This document shows, in pieces, positions 40,893-49,947 of a stretch of DNA of 64,000 nucleotides. Within the stretch, counting starts at the first letter, position 1; each line of letters opens with the position of its first letter. The translations under genes and the position numbers were made by a program. Below the pieces are notes generated by a model. It was not told where the DNA came from, did no database searches, and saw only the letters and a list, made by a program, of their open reading frames with translations. Source of the stretch: an uncultured Marinomonas sp. (GTDB lineage Bacteria; Pseudomonadota; Gammaproteobacteria; Pseudomonadales; Marinomonadaceae); the NCBI GenBank assembly GCA_947493575.1, contig CANLRQ010000006.1:89184-153183 (forward strand). Direction: 5' to 3'.

Positions 40893-42518
40893 ATGCTTAA
40901 ATATACTCTTCTTTTTTCCGCCAGTTTGATCCTCGCAGGTTGTCAGACCTTAACTCAAAATCAAACCAGCTCTCAAGAAGAGCTAGGTAAAACCCATACT
41001 CTAGCAGTAACACAAACAGAGCCAATCGAAGCAGAATTAACCGATAACGAAGAGTTTATTGTTTCTGAAATAGAAACAGTTACAGAAAGCCCCATAGTTA
41101 TTGAGCAGAATCTATGGAACCGCATTCGTTCTGGTTACTCATTAAACCTTGAATACAATAAACCCCGCCTATTAAGCCAAGTTAAATGGTATAGCTCTCA
41201 TAAGTCCTACCTCAATAGAGTTTCTAAAAGAGGTGAACGTTATCTTTATCACATTGTTGAAAAGTTAGAACAGGCAAATCTCCCCTTAGAAATTGCTTTC
41301 TTACCTATTGTTGAAAGTGGCTTTGATCCATTTGGTTACAGCCACGGAAGAGCATCAGGCCCTTGGCAGTTTATCCCTTCAACAGGATTAGCTTATGGGT
41401 TAACTCAAGATTGGTGGTATGACGGCCGTAGGGACATCATTAGCTCAACAGATGCAGCCATTGCATACCTTACAAGATTAAACCGTATGTTTGATGGCAA
41501 CTGGTTACATGCTTTAGCCGCGTATAACTCAGGGGAAGGCACTGTCATGCGTGCCATACGGAAGAACAAAAAGGCAGGTAAACCTACGGATTTTTGGTCT
41601 TTAGACTTGCCAAAAGAAACCCGCGCTTATGTACCAAAATTAATAGCATTAGCTAAAATTTTCAAAACGCCTGAGAAATATCAGTATTCACCGTATGTTA
41701 TTAAAAATCAGCCCTATTTCGACATAGTTAATATTGGCAGCCAAATTGATCTTGCTGAAGCTGCAAATATGGCTGAAACAAGCATTGATGAAATATACCT
41801 GCTAAACCCTGGTTTTAATCAATGGGCAACATCACCAAATGGCCCTCATAGACTGCTAATCCCCATCGAAAAGTCGCAAACATTTAAAACAGCGTTGGCG
41901 ACCATCCCCGAAAACCAAAGAGTAACTTGGGTTCGATACACAATTAATGCGGGTGATAATCTACTATCAATAGCTAAGCGACATAACACAACCGTCAACG
42001 TTTTACAGGACGTGAATAAAATGTCATCCACTCTTATTCGAGTTGGGCAGCAATTAATGATTCCTGTTGCGGGCAGCAAAATTGAGAAATATACACTCAG
42101 CTCTCACCAGCGTTTAGCTCAGAAACAAACCACATCACCCAAACGCAACCAATTAAAAACAAACCACACGGTTAAACCTGGTGACACTTTGTGGGCCATA
42201 GCAAAAAAATATAAAACGAGTACCAAAACATTGGCTCGCTGGAATAATATGGGGTTAGCAGACCCTCTAAGACCGGGTAAAAAACTTGTTATCTGGCAAA
42301 CAGCGGTTAAAAGTAGCAATAATGGAAATGCAACTCGCCCAAGCATTGTAAAACGCGTTGTTTACACCCTGCGTGGAGGGGATTCATTAGGGAAAGTTGC
42401 CCAAAAATTTAATGTCAGTGTCGCAAACATTAAAAAATGGAACCCAAAGGTTGGCAGCAAAAAATACGTTCAACCAGGTGATAAAGTTACGTTATTGGTT
42501 AATGTTGTTAGTGGCTAA
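40893..42518 (+). CDS. mltD: Membrane-bound lytic murein transglycosylase D
   Basis: MltD cleaves peptidoglycan glycan strands. The 541-residue protein begins with a lipoprotein signal (LLFSASLILAGCQ) whose cysteine is residue 16. It has an SLT domain with catalytic Glu in LPIVESGFDPFGYSHG, followed by GPWQFIPSTG and LHALAAYNSGEGTV. Three C-terminal LysM repeats begin YTINAGDNLLSIA, HTVKPGDTLWAIA and YTLRGGDSLGKVA. I chose the ATG at 40893, which has AAAGG five bases upstream and gives a correct lipobox; the frame is open back to 40833. Confidence 0.95.
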   Translation: MLKYTLLFSASLILAGCQTLTQNQTSSQEELGKTHTLAVTQTEPIEAELTDNEEFIVSEIETVTESPIVIEQNLWNRIRSGYSLNLEYNKPRLLSQVKWYSSHKSYLNRVSKRGERYLYHIVEKLEQANLPLEIAFLPIVESGFDPFGYSHGRASGPWQFIPSTGLAYGLTQDWWYDGRRDIISSTDAAIAYLTRLNRMFDGNWLHALAAYNSGEGTVMRAIRKNKKAGKPTDFWSLDLPKETRAYVPKLIALAKIFKTPEKYQYSPYVIKNQPYFDIVNIGSQIDLAEAANMAETSIDEIYLLNPGFNQWATSPNGPHRLLIPIEKSQTFKTALATIPENQRVTWVRYTINAGDNLLSIAKRHNTTVNVLQDVNKMSSTLIRVGQQLMIPVAGSKIEKYTLSSHQRLAQKQTTSPKRNQLKTNHTVKPGDTLWAIAKKYKTSTKTLARWNNMGLADPLRPGKKLVIWQTAVKSSNNGNATRPSIVKRVVYTLRGGDSLGKVAQKFNVSVANIKKWNPKVGSKKYVQPGDKVTLLVNVVSG

Positions 42519-42545
42519 CCATTAAATTAGCGAAATTAAATTACT

Positions 42546-42674
42546 AGAGACCTTTGCACGAAGTTATGAGCGATGGTAAGGCGAGACGAAAAAGCAGAGT
42601 TTATGAGTTATAAATGCGCATTTTGAACCTGTTTTTAACAAAGCATTAAGCGTAGTAGTCGTACAAAGGTCTCT
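42546..42674 (+). repeat. Interspersed repeat family A, copy 3
   Basis: This copy has the clearest inverted ends: AGAGACCTTTGCACGA on the left and GTACAAAGGTCTCT on the right. The core has GAGTTTATGAGTTATAAATGCGCATTTT. It lies between convergent mltD and ppnP, next to their terminator. Confidence 0.82.
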
Positions 42675-42690
42675 ATTAGAACAAAACAAT

Positions 42691-42726
42691 AAAAAGGGGT
42701 TACAACAGCAGCTGTAACCCCTTTTT
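42691..42726. terminator. Bidirectional terminator, mltD / ppnP
   Basis: The stem AAAAAGGGGTTAC / GTAACCCCTTTTT is perfect over 13 bases and sits between convergent genes. Confidence 0.92.
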
Positions 42727-42752
42727 ATTACAAGATCTATACAACGAAGAAT

Positions 42753-43040
42753 TTACTCGTATTTACATAAATAAGCCGTTTGCTCACTCACGACCACATC
42801 AAAGCTTAAGTTTGCCTCAACAATGAAGGTTTCTCCATTAGAAAAAGTCTGCCAATCACTTGTGTTAGGTAGGCGAACTTTTAATGCGCCTGTAACAACA
42901 GTCATATACTCACGCTTAGATGTTCCAAACGTATATTCTCCAACTGACATAACACCAACTGTAGACTCTCCATCATTATTTTCTAATGAAATAGACTTCA
43001 CCTGATTATCAAAATAGCTATTTACCGAAAGTGCAGACAT
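42753..43040 (-). CDS. ppnP: Pyrimidine/purine nucleoside phosphorylase PpnP
   Basis: This 95-residue single-domain cupin matches the PpnP (formerly DUF1255/YaiE) family: NSYFDNQVKSISL, GVMSVGEYTFGTSKREYM, and TGALKVRLP. The family phosphorolyses several nucleosides to base and ribose-1-phosphate. Length equals that of E. coli PpnP within a residue or two. It appears monocistronic. Confidence 0.93.
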   Translation of the reverse strand: MSALSVNSYFDNQVKSISLENNDGESTVGVMSVGEYTFGTSKREYMTVVTGALKVRLPNTSDWQTFSNGETFIVEANLSFDVVVSEQTAYLCKYE

Positions 43041-43108
43041 ACATTCCCCGAGATTGATTTAAAAAAGCTAATATAATTCTTTTTAAGAAATGGATACAAC
43101 AAACATGT

Positions 43109-44008
43109 TCATTTTTCTTTCCCTGAAGAGTTAATTTCTTTCATTAACCACTCTTTAAATGCCAGCATTGCAGGTGTCATAGAACGACGTTTCTGATGAA
43201 CTAGATAGAAGGATCGATCCGTAATAAGTTGCTTATCAAAGAGAACAACAAGATTACCGGATTCGACATCACTTTGTACAAGCTCAGGATCCACAAGAGC
43301 AATTCCTAACCCTTGAATTGCAGCGCCAGCAGTAAGTGAACCCGAAGAAAACATCAGACCTCGTCGGAACAATTTAGGATCCAAAGCATTTTGTTTTATC
43401 CAGCCTCGCCACTCTTCTTTCCGCTTGATTACATGCAATAAAGGATAGAATCTCATGTCTTCAGGGCTATTAATTGGCATCTCTTTTTTTATCAGCGAAG
43501 GGTTACAAACTGGCGCAAGAGCAACCGACTTCAAAAAATGCTGCTCAACATCTTCCCATTCTCCCTGACCAAAATACACCGCCATATCAATATCAACAAC
43601 ATCGAAGTCAATTAACCCAACTGTCGTACTTATCTCTAACTCAATCTCAGGATGTTGAGAATAAAAGTCACCCAATCTTGGCATTAACCAGCGATTTAAA
43701 AAGATAGGTGTCACGGCTAAATGTAAAGATCCCTCTTCTTGCTTACTCAACATATCATTCGTAGCGACTTCAATCAGCTCAAATACACGCTTAATCGGTT
43801 GAATATACTCTTCACCCGCAGCAGTTAGCATGACCTTTCTTTTGGTTCGATGAAACAACTCGATTCCCAGAAACGATTCTAAGCTTTTAATTTGATGGCT
43901 TATTGCAGAAGGTGTAACAAAAAGCTCTTGAGCTGCTTTGTTAAAACTACCGTGTCTTGCTGCCGATTCAAATGATTTAAGTGCATTTAGAGGCGGTAAA
44001 CGGTTAAT
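43109..44008 (-). CDS. LysR-family regulator with apparent ATT start
   Basis: The first standard start codon in this frame, a TTG at 43858, would cut off the DNA-binding domain. Reading further upstream gives an intact LysR helix-turn-helix: NRLPPLNALKSFESAAR, then FNKAAQELFVTPSAISHQI, then LESFLGIELFHRTKRKVML. The frame has no ATG, GTG or TTG at a sensible place. An ATT at 44006-44008 sits eight bases after GGAG and would give 299 residues, the usual length. The GcvA/AmpR-like opening RLPPLNAL supports this. The effector and targets are unknown. A sequencing error or mutated start is an alternative. Confidence 0.75.
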   Translation of the reverse strand: MNRLPPLNALKSFESAARHGSFNKAAQELFVTPSAISHQIKSLESFLGIELFHRTKRKVMLTAAGEEYIQPIKRVFELIEVATNDMLSKQEEGSLHLAVTPIFLNRWLMPRLGDFYSQHPEIELEISTTVGLIDFDVVDIDMAVYFGQGEWEDVEQHFLKSVALAPVCNPSLIKKEMPINSPEDMRFYPLLHVIKRKEEWRGWIKQNALDPKLFRRGLMFSSGSLTAGAAIQGLGIALVDPELVQSDVESGNLVVLFDKQLITDRSFYLVHQKRRSMTPAMLAFKEWLMKEINSSGKEK

Positions 44009-44128
44009 GAGTTTATCTCCATATAGATAAATAAAACGGTAAAGTCGCCAAAAGTAGAGAAGCCAAATAAAAACTGTCTCTCAAATCATTGAACCTCTCG
44101 ATAATAAAAAGCGCCACTAATAATAAGT

Positions 44129-45469
44129 TTAAGCTTCAGAATCATCATCCAGTGGTAACGATCGTTTATTCTTAGGCAACCGAAAAGGTTCAAAACCTTC
44201 TTGCTGAGAAACATCAAAGCGTCTTTTAGAGCCAGATGATTTCTGTGATTTTTCTTGGGATTTATGGGTGCTTTTTGGTGTCTTCTTTTTCGTAACAGAC
44301 ACTGGTTTTTTTGCTGCAAGACCTTTAAATGTAGCTTCTAAAGTCTCAACGACTGAAAAAGTAAAGGTTCGCTTTAAAAATAATTCAAGGTCTTTAAAGT
44401 TATACCAATCTTTTGGACCTACCAAAGAGATAGCGTCCCCTTTGAAACCTGCACGTCCAGTTCTTCCTGTACGATGTACATACTCTTCAACTTGTTTAGG
44501 AATATCAAAATTAACAACATGAGAGATATTAGCAATATCTAAGCCACGCGAACCAACGTCTGTACTCACCAACACCTTAAAGTGACCACGTGAAAAACTG
44601 TCCATCACTTTATTTCGAGCAGCTTGAGATAAATCACCATTCAATGCTTGAGTAGTATGGCCCAACTCATGAATCATTGCAGATAAACGTACAGTATCAG
44701 CTTTTGTTGCGGTAAATACGATGGCCTGTTTGATCGACTCTTGGGTTAAAAAGTGCGACAGTAAAGCTTCTTTGTGATCAAGGTGATCACACAAATAGAA
44801 CCTTTGAGTTATGTCCTTGTGCTCATCTATTCCTGAACCAATTGCCACTCTAGAAGGCTCTCGTAAAAGCATTTGAGCAACATCATTGACTTCCGTGTTG
44901 TCCAAGGTCGCTGAAAAAAACAAAGTTTGTCTCAATCTGTGATTTGCCGTGTCATCAATAAACTTTAATTGTTCAGCAAACCCCAAATCCAACATGCGAT
45001 CGGCTTCATCTAAAATTAGCAGCTCTAAACCTTCCAAAAACACATTTCGCTGTTTCAAGTGATCCACTAAACGACCGGGTGTCGCCACAATAAAATGCGG
45101 ATCTTTTTGCAATGCCTTTATTTGATCATTAAAGTTTTCGCCGCCCAAAATCAAGTTTGAACTAAATCGAGTTCCTGCTAATAAAAGGCGTAACAGAGAA
45201 AAAACCTGCTTCGCCAATTCACGTGTCGGCACTAAAACCACCACACGAGGATCACGCTTAGACAGAGGCTTAACTTTAAATACTCGATGCATGGCAGGTA
45301 ATAAATACGCAAGCGTTTTACCTGAGCCTGTTTTTGAAGAGGCAAGTAAATCACGCCCAGCCATGGCTTCAGGGATAGATCGTGCCTGTATTTCAGTCGC
45401 TTCATCAAAGCCTAAATGTCGTAAGGATTGGAGAATACGATTATCGAAACCAAAATCAGTAAATTGCAA
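44129..45469 (-). CDS. DEAD-box RNA helicase
   Basis: This 446-residue helicase has all core motifs: FTDFGFDNRILQSL with the Q motif, ASSKTGSGKT (motif I), PTRELAKQ, TPGRLVDH, LDEADRMLD (motif II), SATLDN (motif III), DVGSRGLDI and HRTGRTGR (motif VI). A basic, low-complexity tail (KKPVSVTKKKTPKSTHKS) follows. It resembles SrmB/RhlE-type proteins involved in ribosome assembly or RNA decay; I cannot say which group. It appears monocistronic. Confidence 0.92.
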   Translation of the reverse strand: MQFTDFGFDNRILQSLRHLGFDEATEIQARSIPEAMAGRDLLASSKTGSGKTLAYLLPAMHRVFKVKPLSKRDPRVVVLVPTRELAKQVFSLLRLLLAGTRFSSNLILGGENFNDQIKALQKDPHFIVATPGRLVDHLKQRNVFLEGLELLILDEADRMLDLGFAEQLKFIDDTANHRLRQTLFFSATLDNTEVNDVAQMLLREPSRVAIGSGIDEHKDITQRFYLCDHLDHKEALLSHFLTQESIKQAIVFTATKADTVRLSAMIHELGHTTQALNGDLSQAARNKVMDSFSRGHFKVLVSTDVGSRGLDIANISHVVNFDIPKQVEEYVHRTGRTGRAGFKGDAISLVGPKDWYNFKDLELFLKRTFTFSVVETLEATFKGLAAKKPVSVTKKKTPKSTHKSQEKSQKSSGSKRRFDVSQQEGFEPFRLPKNKRSLPLDDDSEA

Positions 45470-45587
45470 AAAAAGACCTCATAAATAAAAAAGACAGCAT
45501 ACGCCGCAAAAAGATACGAAATTATACCTTATGCATTAGCCATGGTAATCCGCTATTATCAACTAAACGTCATTTCTGATGATTAAT

Positions 45588-46154
45588 TCACTCTTCTAAT
45601 GTTCCCAATGAATATTCTTTACCCGCACTAGAAATACAAATATGATGTTTACCTGCTATTTCTTTCTCAAAGCTTTGATTAACTAAGTCGTAAAATACAT
45701 TTCGATGCAACATCGCCTTCATTCCATAACGCATCGTAATATAAGGCCTTTCACCTTTAGAGCTATGTTCAATCCATAAATCACAGTCTTGACCCAAGGT
45801 TAAGACATCATCTACAGAAGTAATAAACTGAATCACATCATGGCCATCAACATGTTCCAGTCTCTCATTTTCCATTGTTACACTCTTAGATTGATTCACT
45901 AAAAAAGGCGCATCTTCTACTTGAATCTGCACTTTTTCATGGGGCGTAACCAAATAATGTTGCCCTTCTTCTAGCCATAAAATACGACTAAACATCTTTT
46001 TCATTGATGCCCTTGTGATTGGAACACCTTCATGAACCCATTCACCATTTGCCTGAATAATTAAATCCATATCACCGCATAATGCAGGGTGCCACAAATG
46101 AACGGGAGGCAACGCATCATTCGATTTTATACTGTCGAGGTTTAAACCTTTCAT
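45588..46154 (-). CDS. DUF1285 domain protein
   Basis: This 188-residue protein has the DUF1285 layout: PVHLWHPALCGDMDLII near the N-terminus, GVPITRASMKKMFSRIL, HYLVTPHEKVQIQVEDAPF and YITMRYGMKAMLHRNVFYDL. The start MKGLNLDSI has a GGGAG site; six more codons upstream are open. The family has no firm function. It is divergent from the MTHFR-like gene with 170 bases between. Confidence 0.82.
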   Translation of the reverse strand: MKGLNLDSIKSNDALPPVHLWHPALCGDMDLIIQANGEWVHEGVPITRASMKKMFSRILWLEEGQHYLVTPHEKVQIQVEDAPFLVNQSKSVTMENERLEHVDGHDVIQFITSVDDVLTLGQDCDLWIEHSSKGERPYITMRYGMKAMLHRNVFYDLVNQSFEKEIAGKHHICISSAGKEYSLGTLEE

Positions 46155-46324
46155 TTTGCTTACTCCCTCCATAAATTAACATATCTCACTTTAGCATTAA
46201 TAATTTTCAACACCAATACAGAGATCTTGAATTCACTTCACTGTTAAACTAGCTTCATCCAATTTGATTCGAACCCATTTCGGTCAATGGTTTGGTATCT
46301 GTTTTTAAATATGAGTATAAGATT

Positions 46325-47278
46325 ATGAAATCCGAGTTAGCAACAAAATTCCAAGACCCTTCACGAGGCGTTTATTTTATCGGTACAACACCACCAAAAT
46401 CCTCTATCGAAGACACTATGCTAACGGACATTTCTCAAAAACTCATGGACCGATTAAACCATATAGAAGTAGACGGATTAATTGTTTACGACATTCAAGA
46501 TGAAAGCAGCCGCACAGATAAACCTCGCCCTTTCCCTTTTATGGAAACACATGACCCAAGAAAGTGGTCTAATCGTCTAAGTACCTTATCTGGCAAACCC
46601 GTTATTACCTACAAAAGCGTATCCGCACGCTCTGAGAATGAGTTTATTAATTGGTTAGACGAGTCTTGGAACAGTTACGGCATTCGAGATCTTGTCTTGG
46701 TTGGATCACCTTCGTCAGAAGGTGATATTAAGTTACCTTTGGCAAAAGCATACAAGTGTTTAAAGCAACAAACACAAGCCTTCAATTTGGGTGGGGTTAC
46801 TATTGCAGAAAGACACGCAGTAAAAGGCGATGAACATACTCGTTTGATGAACAAATCCGCATCAGGTTGTGATTTTTTCATCTCTCAAGCCGTTTACAAC
46901 CCTCAAGCGACTATAGATTTGATTAGTCGCTATGCCCGTAGTTGTCGTGAGCAAGACGTACAACCAAAAAGAATTATTTTAACCTTCACACCTTGCGGTA
47001 GCGCAAAAACATTGGAATTTATGGAATGGTTGGGGATTTCAGTACCAGAAGCCACACGTCATCGTATTCTAGATGCAAAAGAGCCACTCGCTGAATCTAT
47101 TAGAATTTGTCGCAATGCATTAGAACAAATTATTGAAGCGACTATTGATCTTAAGGTACCACTTGGTTTAAATATTGAAAGTTTAACCAATAGAAAAAAT
47201 GAAATTGATGCCTCTATCCGACTATTTAAATTATTAAGAGCCACTCTAGATCTAAAGCTGGCCGAATGTTCATTATAA
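46325..47278 (+). CDS. Methylenetetrahydrofolate reductase-like protein
   Basis: This 317-residue protein resembles the TIM-barrel reductases of the MetF superfamily. It has YFIGTTPPKSSIED near residue 20, LDRL-like MDRLNHIEVDGLIVYDIQDE near residue 45, IRDLVLVGSPSSEG near residue 120, and GCDFFISQAVYNPQATIDL near residue 185, the last being close to the MetF QxxFD region. It is not in a methionine operon. True MetF activity is uncertain; a related but different oxidoreductase or a folate-binding role is possible. Confidence 0.6.
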   Translation: MKSELATKFQDPSRGVYFIGTTPPKSSIEDTMLTDISQKLMDRLNHIEVDGLIVYDIQDESSRTDKPRPFPFMETHDPRKWSNRLSTLSGKPVITYKSVSARSENEFINWLDESWNSYGIRDLVLVGSPSSEGDIKLPLAKAYKCLKQQTQAFNLGGVTIAERHAVKGDEHTRLMNKSASGCDFFISQAVYNPQATIDLISRYARSCREQDVQPKRIILTFTPCGSAKTLEFMEWLGISVPEATRHRILDAKEPLAESIRICRNALEQIIEATIDLKVPLGLNIESLTNRKNEIDASIRLFKLLRATLDLKLAECSL

Positions 47279-47620
47279 TGATCTAGAAGAAAGCTAATAA
47301 AAACCTAATTTTAAAAACAGCAAATATATTGAATGATGTGCTTGCTTCAGGTAAGCATCGATGTCTGATGGTCGCTTTTGAAGAGATAGTTAGTGCAGAC
47401 TCAATCCACTCACAGGTATGTTTTGAGCGAAGGTTTAATGATTAGAAAAAGAGTGAAGTTCCTCGATACTGAGTAGGGACTGCTGTATAGACACAAAAAA
47501 AATCCGATTAAGAATACTTAATCGGATCTTCTAGGACTATTCAATTAAACTCAATCCTTAAGTGAACAGCATTAAGCCTCCCTTCAAAAAGTTTTCAATA
47601 AACACTAAATCATGACAAGC
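47279..47620. other. Intergenic stretch without a recognised gene
   Basis: The 342 bases between the convergent MTHFR-like and BCCT genes hold a terminator at 47494-47530. The rest shows no family A or B repeat, no RNA gene and no open frame of interest. Confidence 0.5.
47494..47530. terminator. Terminator downstream of BCCT transporter
   Basis: The stem AATCCGATTAAG / CTTAATCGGAT is followed on the minus strand by a run of eight T. It lies about 90 bases beyond the transporter stop codon. Confidence 0.85.
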
Positions 47621-49357
47621 TTAAGACAAGTCAGCAACTTCTTTTTCTATCATCTTTTGAACGATTTCTTTATCCGTCACTATGTCTTCACTGTCTTTTC
47701 GCAAGGATTTTACCAATCCCCACATCATGGCAATTATTACAAAGGTAAATGGTAACGCTCCCGCAATTGATGCCGCTTGCAATGCCTTAAGAGCTTCCTT
47801 CCCTCCCATCAAAAGAACGACTAAAGTGACCAACCCAAGTACAGCACCCCAAATAATTCGTTGCTGAACAGGAGGACGACGACCAAACGATAACAGCCTT
47901 CCCAGAACTAGTGTCCCTGAATCAGCAGAAGTGACAAAGAAAATCACCACAACAACCAAAGAACACGCTTTTGCGATTAATGCAGGCACACCAGGAGTTA
48001 TCGCATCAAAAGACGCATATATTGTTCCTGCATAATCCCAATTTTGTACCGATGCTATATAAATACTCATATCAGCACCGTACAGTGACTCATAGATACC
48101 TGCTGAACCAATTACACCAAACCAAAGTAAAGACACAAAAGATGGAACAAACATCACACCTAATACAAACTCACGAATGGTTCTACCACGAGAGATACGC
48201 GCAATAAATAGGCCAACAAATGCAGCCCATGCAATCCACCATCCCCAATAAAAGATAGTCCAACCACCTTGCCAAGTACGCTCTTCTGGGCTTCTAGCAG
48301 TCCAAAGAGTCATGGATATTGCATTGGAAACATAGTCACCTAGAGACGTTAAAGTACTCGCTATTACATAATTACTTCCATCACTGGCAATTAAAAAGTA
48401 CGCCAGTATTGCAATACAAATATAGGTATTCGTCGTCGATAGGATTTTGATGCCTTTAGCAACACCACTAGTAGCTGATAATGTTGCCATCACAGTTACC
48501 AGTATAATTGAAACAACCATTACAGTTTGGCTTGTTTCATCAATCAAACCCAATGAAACTAAACCCGCTCCTATTTGTTGAACACCCAACCCTAAGGTCG
48601 TTGATATACCAAAAATAGTGCCTAAAACTGCTAAAATATCGGCCGCATGACCAATCGGCCCATATATTCGATCCCCAATTAATGGGTATAAAGCAGAACG
48701 AATAGAAAGAGGTAATCCCTTGCGAAATGCAAAGTAAGCTAAAGAAAGCCCCACTATGCCATACATTCCCCAAGCAACTGTTCCCCAATGAAAAATGGTC
48801 AGAGTCAATCCACTTGAAGCAGCTTCTGCTACAAGATCATTAGGTATTGGAAAACCCTCATCACCGGGAAGCAATCCAGCAGCTAAAGCAGCCTGTTTTG
48901 CAGCAAAAAATTCACTAACAGCTGCCTTTGCCTCACCGCTCATAAATGGGTTACCACCACTCCAACCACTAGCAAAGTGAATCATTGGTTCAGACATGGA
49001 GAAAAATAGCATTCCCGCACCTGTTCCACATCCAAACAACATAGAGAACCAAGCAAAGTTAGTAAACTCTGGTCGCTCATCGTCTCTACCTAACCGGATA
49101 GATCCTGCTTTAGAAAACATCACATAAACACAAATAGAAAAAGCCGCAAGCATTACAGCAATGTAATACCAACCAAGAGTTTGCTCAATCCAGCTTTTTA
49201 TACCGAAAAACTGTTCACTTGCTGTTTGCCCCAATAAGATTGTATAAAGAACAAACACCACTACTAAAGAAATAGCACTGATTCCCAAAGTGGAATTCAG
49301 CCCTTTTAACACCCCGCGCTTTTCAATTAACGCCTCTATCTTTTCATTACTCAGCAT
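47621..49357 (-). CDS. BCCT-family betaine/choline/carnitine transporter
   Basis: This 578-residue protein has twelve predicted membrane helices. The BCCT signature WTIFYWGWWIAWAAFVGLFIA is near residue 355 and GTGAGMLFFSMSEPMIHFASG near residue 110. These transporters take up glycine betaine or related solutes with sodium or protons. The N- and C-terminal cytoplasmic ends are short and charged, and such ends often sense osmotic stress. The exact substrate is not readable. The start ATG has AAGG eight bases upstream; an 8-base tandem repeat lies just before that. Confidence 0.93.
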   Translation of the reverse strand: MLSNEKIEALIEKRGVLKGLNSTLGISAISLVVVFVLYTILLGQTASEQFFGIKSWIEQTLGWYYIAVMLAAFSICVYVMFSKAGSIRLGRDDERPEFTNFAWFSMLFGCGTGAGMLFFSMSEPMIHFASGWSGGNPFMSGEAKAAVSEFFAAKQAALAAGLLPGDEGFPIPNDLVAEAASSGLTLTIFHWGTVAWGMYGIVGLSLAYFAFRKGLPLSIRSALYPLIGDRIYGPIGHAADILAVLGTIFGISTTLGLGVQQIGAGLVSLGLIDETSQTVMVVSIILVTVMATLSATSGVAKGIKILSTTNTYICIAILAYFLIASDGSNYVIASTLTSLGDYVSNAISMTLWTARSPEERTWQGGWTIFYWGWWIAWAAFVGLFIARISRGRTIREFVLGVMFVPSFVSLLWFGVIGSAGIYESLYGADMSIYIASVQNWDYAGTIYASFDAITPGVPALIAKACSLVVVVIFFVTSADSGTLVLGRLLSFGRRPPVQQRIIWGAVLGLVTLVVLLMGGKEALKALQAASIAGALPFTFVIIAMMWGLVKSLRKDSEDIVTDKEIVQKMIEKEVADLS

Positions 49358-49372
49358 ACATGTACCTTTTTA

Positions 49373-49402
49373 TTTTTATATTTTTATATTTTTATATTTT
49401 TT
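49373..49402. repeat. Short tandem repeat TTTTTATA upstream of BCCT gene
   Basis: At least three consecutive copies of the 8-base unit TTTTTATA lie 16 bases upstream of the transporter start codon, on its promoter/leader side. Copy-number change here could alter spacing of promoter or leader elements. Confidence 0.6.
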
Positions 49403-49534
49403 AGACTTTAACATTAAGTCATTAACGTTAATGCATTTTTCCGTTTCTTATAACTCCTTTTTTCTAACGAAACACAAACAAACACTTAAAAAAGAAACAG
49501 ACAAAGTGTTTTTCTTATGCCGTGATTTAAATAA

Positions 49535-49674
49535 AGATCTTTGCACGAAACCATAAGCGATGATAAAACAAGGTAAAAACAGACGAAAAAGCAAAGTTTA
49601 TGAGTTATAAATGCGCATTTAAAATCTGTTTTTAACATAGCATTAACAATATGCGATAGTAAAGCAAAGCTCTC
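49535..49674 (+). repeat. Interspersed repeat family A, copy 4
   Basis: The copy begins AGATCTTTGCACGAAACCATAAGCG and ends GTAAAGCAAAGCTCTC. The core AAGTTTATGAGTTATAAATGCGCATTT is nearly identical to copies 1 and 3. It lies in the 586-base gap upstream of the BCCT gene. Confidence 0.78.
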
Positions 49675-49749
49675 AAACAATAATACCTAAAATATTTTGT
49701 ATATTAAACTTATTTGTATTAGCGCAATTAATTCTCGTGTTTGCGCTAA

Positions 49750-49947
49750 CGCTCGCAAGCAACTCTTAAACCTCAACCTCAACCTCAACGAGGATGTAGA
49801 ATTTATCATTCAAATTGGGATAAGGACTTTTTTGAAAGCAATCACGACCTTGCGATTACGAATGGTCATAGTAATTGGCCAGATTTGAATGTTGAAGCAT
49901 TGATTGTTAGAAGAAATGATAGATATACAACCCAATTTACCACTTAG
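49750..49947 (+). pseudogene. Remnant coding sequence with no start codon
   Basis: A frame of 65 codons is open between two stops. It begins with a (CCTCAA)4 repeat read as PQPQPQPQ and continues CRIYHSNWDKDFFESNHD and LAITNGHSNWPDLNVEALIV. The amino-acid composition looks coding, but there is no usable start and I do not recognise the family. Its stop overlaps the stop of the convergent glycosyltransferase gene. It may be the tail of a decayed gene cut by the neighbouring family A element. Confidence 0.35.

Noticed and set aside
49697..49888. Frame with an NLNLNLN stretch in the gap upstream of the GT9 gene
   Set aside because: The repeat peptide is just one reading of the CCTCAA microsatellite; the alternative frame (49750-49947) looks more protein-like.
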